Of a stretch of DNA of 64,000 bases, positions 45,101-57,300 are shown one piece after another (within the stretch, counting starts at the first letter, position 1; every line of letters begins with the position of its first letter). The notes under the pieces were generated by a model. It was not told the origin of the DNA. It saw only the letters and a list, made by a program, of their open reading frames with translations, and did not search any database. The position numbers and the translations under genes are program-made. Source of the stretch: Saccopteryx bilineata (Eukaryota; Chordata; Mammalia; Chiroptera; Emballonuridae); contig NC_089498.1 of the NCBI RefSeq assembly GCF_036850765.1, positions 70,410,305 through 70,474,304 on the forward strand. Direction: 5' to 3'.

Positions 45101-48100
45101 AGCCGTAGATGTACAAAGCTAAGACAGACTGAAAAGTCTATGGGCCTGGCCTCTCCTCTGAGATGATTGCTTAGTCTATCTGAGAGCATGTGCTCTCTTC
45201 TAAAAACAATCTCTGCAAATGGAAACTGCACAATCTCTCTTTCTGGTTGGGTAAAGAGATGTCTGGCACTCACTCTAGGCAGCCTGGACTACTCTGCCCC
45301 CATTTCTGCATGCCCCTTTCATGGGTCAGGCCTCTGGCCAGAGGTCGCTTCCTGCCGGATGCCTTCCTGACTGCTGTGTCCAAAGGCACTGTCTCCTCAG
45401 TGCTTAGACCCCCGGAAGTTCCTTCGTGTGCCCTTTTCTGCCTGTCCTCCCCGCCTCTGACTCGGCTGTAAGAGGGCACGGACTGTGCTATTTTGCTTTA
45501 TCTTAGCTTAGCACTATGCCTTGTATTCACCCCCGGATGGTAAGGGCTCAATAAGCATTTGCTGAAAAAATAAATACATTATTCACTTAATCTTCTGGGT
45601 TTTTTGTTTTCTTTGCTTTTTAAGTGAGGGGAAGGGAGATAGTGAGACAGACTCCTGTATGTGCCCCAACCAGGATCTACCTGGCAACCCTCATCTGGGC
45701 TGTGGGAGGGGAAGAGAGAGAGAAGGGAGAGAGGGAGGGGAAGAGAAGCAGGTGGTGGCTTCTCTTGTGTGCCCTGACCAGGAATCGAAATCGGGATGTC
45801 CATACACTGGGCGTTCAACACTCTATCCACTGAACAACCGACCAGCTCCAATCTTCAGTTTTTAAACCCTCAGTATAGATATTTTATCCACTTACAGATG
45901 CAGAAATTAAACAGAAGTTGTAGAATATCCTAAGATCACGATATGCCTAATAAATGGTAGAATGATTAAGAACGTGGGCTTTGCAAATGGTAACAACCAG
46001 TGAATCTAGAGGAAATGTATATGAATATTTATTGTACCATTCTTGAAACTTTTTTTTAAATACCTAAAATTAATTTTTAAGAGTTAAAAAAAATTTTTGT
46101 AGGTTATCAATTTTTCAAAATAAAATGTTAAAACTAATATTGGCTTTGGAAACAGACAGCATTGGATTTGTGTCTGGATCAGCCCCTTGTAGCAGTGCAA
46201 GAGTAGGCAGGTTATTTACTCTCATAGAGCCTCAGTTTCCACACCTTTAAAATGAGAATAATAGTACATACGTCAAAGAATTATTGTGAAGATACACACA
46301 TACATATATGTATTTGCACACATACATTCCTCTTCACTCAAGGGAAAAAGTGGGTCAGAAATATGTTTTCCTTTTGAGAATAAAAATAAATCTTTAGTCA
46401 ACACAATACTTACTAGGTAGATTTTGAATTATAAAGACATTAATTTTTTGCCTGACTAGGTGATGGCACAGTGGATAGAGCATCTACCTCGGATGCTGAG
46501 GACCCAGGTTCAAAATCCAGAGAAAGCAATCAATGAACAACTAAAGTGCTACAACTATGAATTGATGCTTCTCATTTCTCTCCCTTCCTGTCTCTCTTTC
46601 TTGCACGCTAAAAAAATTTTAAAAAGACAAATGAATTTTTGCTTTGGCCAAACTTAATATTCTCGAGCTCCTGAACCCCAGAAAGAAGAATAAGAACTTT
46701 ATACTAATAAATTCATAATTCACTAACCTGAGTTATGCAATTTAAGCACACTTTGTTTTTAGTTGTTTCAAATTCTTTTGAAACATTTTCCATATACTTA
46801 TATAAGGCATAAAACAGTGGTTATTGTAAAAAAAAATCAGTCATGATTTTTAAACTATCAGCTGATGTAAAAATCCTAGCAAGGGACCTAACCACACGGT
46901 GGTACAGTGGATAGAGCATCAACCTGGGACACTGAGGACCCAGGTTCGAAACCCCAAGGTCGCTGGCTTGAGCAAGGGCTTATCTGGCTTGAGTGTGGGG
47001 TCAACGGCTTGAGCACGAGTGGGATCATACACATGACTCCATGGTCACTGGCTTGTGCCCAAAGGTCTCTGGCTTGAAGCCCAAGGTTGCTGGCTTAAGC
47101 AAGGTATCACTGGCTCGACTGGCACCCCCCAGTCAAGGCACATATGAGAAAGCAATCAATGAACAACTAAAGTGCTGAAACTGCGCCTTGATGTTTCTCA
47201 TCTCTCTCCCTGTCTGTCTTTCCCTCTCCTCCTCCCTCTATCTTTCTCTCTCACAAAAAATACAACAAACAAACAAACAAAAAGCCCTAGCAAAGGATTT
47301 ACTAAGCTTTTCTTAAAGGAGAACTATATTCAAAATCTGTAGACACTCTTCCCTGGCCAGTTGGCTCAGTGGCAGAGCATTGACCTGTTGTGTGGAAGTC
47401 CTAGGTTCCTTTCCCAGTCAGGGCACACAAGAGAAGTGACCATTTGCTCTCCCCCCCCCCATTTCCCCTCTTCTCTCTCTCTCTCTTCCTCTCATGCAAC
47501 CATGGCTCAATTGATTCGAACATGTCAGCCCCAAGCACTGAAGATGGCTCCATTGAGCCTCCACCTAGGTGCTAAAAATAGTTCAGTTGCGAGCATGGCC
47601 CCAGATGAGCAGAGAATCAGCCCCAGACAGGGGTTTGCCAGGTGGATCCTGACCGGGAAGCATGTGGGAGTCTGTCTCTGTATCTCCCCTACTCTCACTT
47701 TAAAAAAGAATCTTATAGAAGCTCTGTACTTCTTTAGAAAGAGAAATCACTTAAGAAATTGATAATTTATTTTCTGAATACACAAACATAAAAAATTGGC
47801 TTTATTTCTTTATTGTATTTTTAAAATAATTTATTTATTTATTCATTTTAGAGAGGGGAGAGAGAGAAGGGGGAAGGAGCAGGAAACATCAACTCCCATA
47901 TGTGCTTTGACCAGGCAAGCCCAGGATTTTGAACTGGCGACCTCAGTGTTCCAGATCAACACTTTATCCACTGCACCACCACAGGTCAGGCAAATTGGTT
48001 TTATTTTTTTACTTAATGTTTTTGTTTCAAAAAATTCAATCCAGTAATGCATATAAAATGCTCATCACAGTGCCCAACACACAGTAAGACATAAATGTTG

Positions 48101-51100
48101 GCCCGTGCTTTAACCTGCCGCCCTACACTGCCTCCCCATAACCATGACAAACTGTTGTTATCCCTTTAACACTCTGCAGACGGGAAAACCAATGTCTATC
48201 AGATCAAATGGACTCTCGCAATGTTCCTGAGAGAAAGCAGCAATTACTGAGTACTGTGATGGGCCAGCAGCATCAGCACCACTGCTGAGGGGATTTGTTA
48301 GAAATGCAGTTTCAGACCCCATCACAGGTCTTCTGAAGCAGAATCTCCATTTTAACCAGATCCCCAGATGATCTGTGTGCAGATTAACATTTGAGAAGCC
48401 CTGGTGTAAAAGACGGACACAGAAGGCCCTGGCCAGTTGGCTCAGCAGTAGAGCGTCAGCCCAGCATGCCCAAGTCCTGGGTTCAATTCCTAGTCAAAGC
48501 ACACTGGAGAAGTGACCATCTGCTTCTCCACCCCTCCCCTCCTCCTCCTCTCTCTCTCTCTTCCCCTCCCACAGCCAAAGATCCATTGGAGCAAAGTTGG
48601 CCCCAGGTGCTGAAGATGGTTCCATGGCACACTTCAGGTGCTAAAATAGCTCAGTTCCTGAGCAACGGAGCAGTGTCCCCAGATGGACAGAGTATCACAA
48701 GGTAGAGGGCTTGCTAAATGGATCCTGGTGGGGCACACTCAGGACTCTGTCTCTCTGCCTCCCCAGCTCTCAATTAAAAAAAGGCTGCCTGACCAGGTGG
48801 TGGCACAGTGGATAGAGCGTAGGACCGGGATGTCGAGAACCCAGGTTCGAGACCCCAAGGTCGACAGCTTGAGCGCGGGCTCATCTGGTTTGAGCAAAGC
48901 TCACCAGCTTGGACCAAGATCACTGGCTCCAGCAAGGGGTTACTCAGTCTGCTGAAGGCCCATGGTCAAGGCACATATGAGAAAGCAATCAATGAACAAC
49001 TAAGGTGTCACAACACGCAACGAAAAACTAATGATTGATGCTTCTCATCTCTCCGTTCCTGTCTGTCTGTCCCTGTCTATCCCTCACTCTGACTCTCTCT
49101 CTGTCTCTGAAAAAAAAAAAAAAAGGCGGACACAGAAAGGAACAGTGAGCAACAGCAGAGGATACATATGTATTTAAGACGCATAGTTGTGTACAGTATG
49201 TAATTGAGCAACATTGATTTTGACAATAAATACACTAGGCCTTTAAAGATGAGGTCTTGAAGTGGACTTAGAAAAAGGCAAATTTTGATGAGTTGGACAG
49301 GAAAACGTGGACAAAGAGGCTTGTATTAGGCATGATGACTCTGGGGCAAGTTACTTGATCTCACATCTGTTCTCCTGTTAAATCTTTGACCCTGTAAGAT
49401 TCTGTGAGCTGAGGGAAAAAGGATTAGGATGCTAGGAATGAAGTGAAGTGAGCACCTGTGGACACCTGTTGGCCTGGGGAGGGAGAAGCCCCCTGGGTAG
49501 AGGAAGGTGGGTGGCGGTCAGGGCATCCCAGCAACAGGTCAACACTGTTAAAATTGAACTCAAGCACTTGCGATGGCCAGCAGAATGTTCTCTGTGGAAA
49601 TTGGTCTACATGCCTGTGCATACAATACCTGAGAGAAACTGAGAGCCATTTAATCTCCTCCCGCTGAATCTGCGATCACAAGGCTCGATGTGAGTGAAGG
49701 GTGACAGAAAAGCCTGTGCTGGTCTGCCTGGGCCTGCCTCTGTGGCTGCAGGAGTGTGCAGTGCCCGCCACTCCTTCCTCCCCCATCTGGCCAGACTCTC
49801 CCTGTCCTTGTCCTGCCTTTCTTTTTTTTTTTTTTTTTTTTTAATTTTTTTACAGAGACAGAGTCAGAGAGAGCAATAGATAGGGACAGACAGACGAGAA
49901 GGGAGAGAGATGAGAAGCATCAATTCTTCGTTGCGGCTCCTTAGTTGTTCATTGGTTGCTTTCTCATATGTGCCTTGACTGAGGGGGCTACAGCAGAGCG
50001 AGTGACCCCTTGCTCAAGTCAGTGACCTTTGGCTTCAAGCCAGTGACCTTTGGGCTCAAGCTAGGGACCATGGGGTCACATCTATGATCCCACGCTCAAG
50101 CCAACAACCCCACGCCAAAGATAGTGAGCCCATGCTCAAGCCAGATGGGCCTGAGCTCAAGCCAGCAACCTCGGGGTTTCGAACCTGGGTCCTCCGCATT
50201 CCAGTCGAACACTCTATCCATTGCACCACCACCTGGTCAGGCTGGTCCTTCCTTTCTTTTATCTGTTGCTTCCCTCAACCTTTACAAGAGTCACTGAATG
50301 CATTAAAGCATCCCACATTGTAGCCAAGGTCATCATCTACTGGTAATAAATTACCTTGCAAATAGGCTGTTTTGCACATCAGCTAGAACATATACTTTAC
50401 TGACCATCAACTCTTTAATTCTCCCTATGTTGGCCTATTACACCAATTGCAAATGGAATTTCTGTAACCAGTTTCTGTCCCAGGATACTGAAAATGCACC
50501 CGCTATTTGCCCGAGGGACCAGACATAATGCAGAAAGTCTGATAGTAGCAGCCCTCAGTCTGCACCATAAGCAGCTGAATTTCTACATTGGATCCATGGG
50601 TCAAGATAACAGTGAATCATGAGAAGGCTATTATTGGTTCAAATTTGAGAACTTTCAAAACAAAAGAAGGAGGCTGCATTCATTTAAAATACTGAGTTTC
50701 GGTTTCAATAATTTTTCCATTTTACACTACAAGCTTATTTTCAAATGTAGCACATAACAGTTACAAACCAACAGCTTCTAATTCTCTTGCTTTAATTTTC
50801 ATTTCTCTTTGGCAAGGTCACAAGTCAAATTTCCAACAGCAAAAACAAAACCATAATTATTTATTTGTTTGTTCGTTTATTAGTTCTAATGTACATATCG
50901 CATCAGACACAGTTTCTATCACCATAAGGCTCATAAAAAAAAAAAATCAATGCTCAGAAAATGAGTAAAGTTTTAAAATACTCCCATCTTGTGGCAGTTT
51001 AGAAATACTACAGCCCAAACACAATAATCTTGCTCTCAGTCTGTTAAGCAGTCCCTCTGCTGCAGATAGATTCCAGCAAAGGAAAAGCGGTTGGATGTAG

Positions 51101-54100
51101 AAAGTCCTCAATTATCCAGTAAGAAATAAGAGATTCCTTCTGAGGTCATTGGGTTTCTTCCTGTGAGGTTCTGTCCGCGCTATGCAGTACTCAAACTGTG
51201 AGCCATCTTCAGTTCTGAATGGTTCTTATGGGCCAGCCGGTCTCTCCAGCTCCACCACAGCACCCAGAGCTTACTCATTTTCCCTCCCCCACCCACCCCG
51301 CCCCACCCATGAGGACATAAGACCAGTAACTGTGGGTTAACTATAGTAGAACTCTTCAGACAGTTTGCCATAATTTAATTGATTACATCTTTACTTACAC
51401 TCAACAGATATTTATTTAGAGCCTCCCTGTGCTAGGCCAGGTGTGTTGGAACAAGTCAGAATAGATCTAAGGTCGTATACAATGTGCAGTCTAGTGAGGA
51501 ATTACAGATAGTGAGTGAATTACAAGAGTGATGCTTGTTACCCACTGGGAAAAAAAGGGGTGCTTGTGGGAGCACACAAAAGAGGGGGACTTGTAGTCTA
51601 ATAATGAGTACAGTGGTTAAAAGCACAAACTCCACAGCCAGGCAGACCTGGGGTGGGATCCTCAAGTCAGCCACTTAGGAGTGTGTGATCTCTGGCAAAG
51701 TGCTTGGCCTTCCTCTCCCTGATTCCCTATCTGTAAAATGGGGATAATAATAAGACCTACTCATAGGGTTGTTGCAAGTACGGAATGAGATAATATATGA
51801 AAAGCAATTAGCACAGTATTGGGCTGAATTTGTCTGAAGTCACTGCTCCCAAAGTTGAGGATTATATTTTAGAAGCCAGTTAGGATACTTGGGAAGTAGA
51901 AATTCCTACATTAACAGCTCCTCTTCCTTTGCACTGGGCCCTTTCTGCAAACGCTGGGCAAAGGGAAACCCTTCAGTGTCCTAGAAGAATCTTCTCTGTA
52001 CCCTCAATCCCTTTTTCTGTGCATAAAAATAAGATTTGAGGTTGAGACCCCGGGAGCCTCTGACTGAGTGAGGTCACAACCCATGAGCCACCAAGGCCAT
52101 CAAGTTAGGAGATGGCCAGTGCACCACAGGCTTTGCAACATGAGTTGAAGCATGAGCTGAGCATAGTATTGCTATACACCTCTTTTCTTTCCTTAAATAC
52201 AAAACCTACTAAGCTATAAAGTGGTTTGGGGTATACTCTAAATTTAAAATTAGAAAGCAAATAGTTCAGAAACTAACACTAAGCATTCCTCTTTAAAAGT
52301 GTGAAGCCAGCCTGACCAGGTGGTGGCGCAGTGGATAGAGCATTGGACTGGGATGTGGAAGGACCCAGGTTCGAGACCCTGAGGTTGCCAGCTTGAGTGC
52401 GGGCTCATCTGGCTTGAGGAAAAAAAAAAAAAAAAAAAAAGCTCATCAGCTTGGACCCAAGGTTGCTGGCTCGAGCAAGGGGTTACTCAGTCTGCTGAAG
52501 GCCCACAATCAAGGCATATATGAGAAAGCAATCAATGAACAACTAAGGTGTTGCAATGAAAAACTGATGATTGATGCTTCTTATCTCTCTCCCTTCCTGT
52601 CTGTCTGTCCCTATCTATCTCTCTCTCTCTCTGTCCCTGTAAAAGAAAAAAAAAAAAAAGCCAGCCTGACCAGGGAGTGGCGCAGTGGATAGAGTGTCAG
52701 ACTGGGATGCAGAGGACCCAGGTTTGAGACCCCGAGGTCGCCAGCTTAAACGCAGGCTCATCTGGTTTGAGCAAAGCTCACCAGCTTGGACCCTAGGTCG
52801 CTGGCTCCAGCAAGGGGTTACTCAGTCTGCTGAAGGCCCACGGTCAAGGCACATATGAGAAAGCAATCAATGAACAACTAAAAACTCGCAACGAAAAACT
52901 GATGATTGATGCTTCTCATCTCTCTCCGTCCCTGTCTGTCTGTCTCTGTCTATCCCTCTCTCTGACTCTCTCTCTGTGTCCCTGTAAAAAAAAAAAAAAA
53001 AGAAAGAAAGAGCCCTGGCCAGTTGGCTCAGTGGTAGAGCGTCGGCCTGGCGTGCAGAAGTCCCGGGTTTGATTCCCGGCCAGGGCACACAGGAGAAGCG
53101 CCCATCTGCTTCTCCACTCCTCCCCCTCTCCTTCCTCTCTGTCTCTCTCTTCCCCTCCCGTAGCAAGGCTCCATTGGAGCAAAGATGGCCCCGGCGCTGG
53201 GGATGGCTCTGTGACCTCTGCCTCAGGCGCTAGAGTGGCTCTGGGTCGCAACAGAGCGATGCCCCGGAGGGGCAGAGCATTGCCCCCTGGTGGGCGTGCC
53301 GGGTGGATCCCGGTTGGGCGCATGCGGGAGTCTGTCTGACTGTCTCTCCCCGTTTCCAGCTTCAGAAAAATACAAAAAAAAAAAAGAAAGAAAGAAAAAG
53401 TGTGAAGCCAGTCCTTACTGTCACTGGAAATGATTATTGGTGTTTAAAAGAATAATTATTTTAAACAGCTAGTAGATGCTAGCTGAATTAGAATAAGTGT
53501 ATATACTGGGCACATAACATAGTATTTTTAAGGATAATTTTAACAGAAAAACTCAGGAATAAACCTCTTTTAGGAAAGGTATCCTCTGATGCAACGGATC
53601 TCAACCGGGGGCAATTTTGATCACCATGACTGAGGGAGAAGTGGGGGATACTGTCATCTAGAGAGTAGTGGCCAAGGATACTGGTAAATATCTTACAGGG
53701 CACATGACGCCTCCTGCAACAAAGAACTAACCAGTCTAAAATGTCAGCAGTGCTGCAGTTAAGTAACCTTGTACTAAAAAGGGAAGAAACCACGTTCTAC
53801 GCACACACACCAGCACCAACAACAACAAAAAACAAAAAACAACAAAACAAAAATTTTGAGGCTTTGTTAAAATATGAAGAAGAATATAGGCCTAACCTGT
53901 GGTGGCGCAGTGGATGAAGCACTGACCTGGATTGCCAAGGTCGCCAGTTTGAAACCCTGGGTTGGCCCGGTCAAGGCACATACGAGAAGCAACTAGTATG
54001 AGTTACTGCTTCCTGCACTTCCCCGCCCACACACATACACTTCTCTCTCTCTCCTCTCTCTCTAAAGTCAATCAGTAAAATCTTTAAAAACAAAGAAGAA

Positions 54101-54315
54101 GAAGAAATATGGACTCCCTACCCCTGTCATTATTTTCACTAAATATTAAGGCTGGTTTACAGAAAAATAAAATATCACCTCTCAGCACTATCACAGCCCT
54201 GTGACCTATTTCAATAGCTGGCCATGAGTCCCTGTAGTTTCTTACTCAGCTGTCATAATGTTTCCATATCATTTTTTATATTGTTTCCATACATTTTCCA
54301 TGTGTCTACATGGTC

Positions 54316-54346
<31 letters not shown>

Positions 54347-57300
54347 GTTATTATTGATTTTACAGAAAGAGCAAGGGAGAGAGAGAGACAGGAACACTGA
54401 TCTGTTCCTGTATGTGAGCAGGGATTGAACCGACAGGCTTTTCCTATCAAGAGGATGCTCTAACCAACTGAGTTATCAGGCCAGGGCTCTACATGGTCTT
54501 CATTGCTGAACCATTTCGCATTTAGAGACACCATCGATCCTTTTGTCTTCTTTTTTTTAAAGATGTTTTTTATTTGTTCATTTTTTAGAGAGGAGAGAGA
54601 GAGAGAGAATTGCGGTAGGAACAGGAAGCATCAATTCCTATATGCAGAGGCGGATTTAACCGCGGGCACACTAAGTGTGTGCCCTGGGCCCCAACTTCTG
54701 AAGGGCCCTGCAAAACCCCAACTTTACACTTTTTTCTAATGACACCAAGTTTGATTTCATATGTGCAATTTTAACATTAATAGTACATAATATGTTTTAT
54801 TTATTTAAAAATATGGTTAACATATATTTTTATTTTCCCTGTCTCTTTCTTTTTTTTAAGGGGCTCAATATTTTCTTTTGCACCCAGGGCCTCAACCGAC
54901 CTTAATCCGCCCATATGAGCCTTGACCAGGTAAGCCCAGGGTTTCGAACTGGCAACCTCAGTGTTCCAGGTCGACACTTTTAACCACTGTACCACCATAG
55001 GTCAGGCAAGACACCATCAATTTTTTAAGATTTTAAATATTTTACTCAAATATATGTTCCATTTATCCCTCAATCTGTCTTTGTTTTCACCTAATGTGCA
55101 GTGTTAAAAGCACCTGTGTGGGAAGGTTAAAGATGGACTTGTCTTTAAAGAAAAACAAAACTTTAGAATATTATAAAAAGCTCTTGGAACTCTGCTACTC
55201 AGAATTTGTTTCTTTCCTTCCAGCAGTCTTTTATCAAAAAGCAACGACCTAGTCTTTAGTCTGCCCTCCAAGTTTTTCTGTGATTAGTCTCATCTTGGTC
55301 AAATTTTAAATAATGTTAAACAAAACAAAAAGGATATTCCTTTAAAGTTCTGCACTTAAAATCTGAAGTATTTTCTCCTCCATAAAATTCGGCATTGTTC
55401 TCCGAGTCCCCTTTGTACCTGGCACTTTTGAACACCTCAGGGGCAAACTAACTAATCTTTGTACCTTTATCCTTAGCCCAGAGCCTGGCTTATGGTGAAT
55501 GTCGATAAATATTTGTAGAACATGTTAATACAGACTAGACACCTGAACTGTGATCAACATTATAAGGGTTAGCACTTATTTGTCTTTAATATTTTCTTGA
55601 GTTTATTTGTGTTCTCTCTAGGTGTTTCAGATGTTCACTGTCTCCAGCCACAGGTAAGAGAATCCAAGGGTAGAAAACAGCTTATATTTCCTTTATAATT
55701 TTTATTAATTATGAATTGGGGAAAGTGCTAAGTTAGCCTTCAGGAGGACAGGATTCTCATGTCCACAGAAAAGAAAACTAGCAAACTAATCTTTAGGTAT
55801 CTATTCAGTTGTCCCTGACAGGTCATCAAATCAGCTGATCTCACAGGTCCAAGGCCCAGAAGAAGCAAATTGGGAGACTCTTTAAAGAATGTTACAGAGT
55901 CATGGACTTCCTCATCTTTTTTCTTTCTTCCATTTATACTGAAGCATATTGCTTTGAATTATGTTAAGTTCTTTGCTTAAAATTTTATTTCCTAGTTTTC
56001 CAATATATAAATAACATGTATTTTGTATCTTTCTGAAGCTAGAAACGGGGAGAGACAGTCAGACTCCCGCATGCGCCCGACCGGGATCCACCGGGCACGC
56101 CCACCAGGGGGCAATGCTCTGCCCCCTCCGGAGCATCGCTCTGCCACGACCAGAGCCACTCCAGCGCCTGGGGCAGAGACCAAGGAGCCATCCCCAGCGC
56201 CCGGGCCATCTTTGCTCCAATGGAGCCTCGCTCCAGGAGGGGAAGAGAGAGACAGAGAGGAAGGAGAGGGGGAGGGGTGGAGAAGCAGATGGGCGCCCCT
56301 CCTGTGTGCCCTGGCCGGGAATCGAACCCGGGACTTCTGCACGCCGACGCTCTACCACTGAGCCAACCGGCCAGGGCCTGTAAAATATATTTTAATGGAG
56401 AGGTATAGAGAGAGATAGAGATAGGTAAGTAGGTGTAGGTAGGTAGATAAGTAAAGAGAGAAAGAGATCCTTAAGTCTGTTGACTGGAGATAAAAGGAAT
56501 AAATTGAGGACTAATGTTAATCCTCATCATCCGGTGAAAATTAAGAATATATCCCTGGTTGATCCTGCCAGTAAAAGCAAAACAACAACAACAAAAGAAA
56601 ATTGAGTATATAAATCACTCAAAACTATTTACAAAACTCTTCAAGGATGTTACATATGGAGACATGGGCAAATATATTATAAGACTCTTGACAAGCAGCT
56701 TTAGTCAATTTCATAATTCCTTGAGGTGAAGTTGTATTTGCCAATATTGTCTCTAAACAAAGTTCACAATTTAGAATCTGGTTGTTAATTATTTCTTGGC
56801 TAATCCTTGCAAATTCTTGCGTTACTTGATAACACCTATTAATTTTATTACTTTCTTTCTGCATTTTGTGGTGGTTGGAAAAATGCCAGCTGCAAGGTTG
56901 CAGAATGGCTGCATCATTAAAGTGAGCTGAGGACTTTTGAACTCTTCATCACCATTTTGCTGCTCCATCTGAGAGAGAAATACTCACCTATCTCAGGAAA
57001 ACCTCCGCCATTCTCTATCTTGATTGCACGCTAGCATCCCAGAGGGAGAGTAACGAACAGTGCTGCCCGGACGCCGCCCCCAGAGAGTCTGCTGTCCTTG
57101 GCTTGGGATGTGGCCTGGGCGCAGAAGTCTTAAAGCTCCTTCGGTGATTCTAATGTGCAGGTCAGGCTGAGATTCACTGCACACAAGTGCCCCAACACAC
57201 ACCTTACCCAACTTATCTAAGATCATGAATTTTGTACTGTGTTTCAAAGGTAATTTTTACATATACCCTTGCACTAACTGCTCTGAGTGGAAGGGAACCT

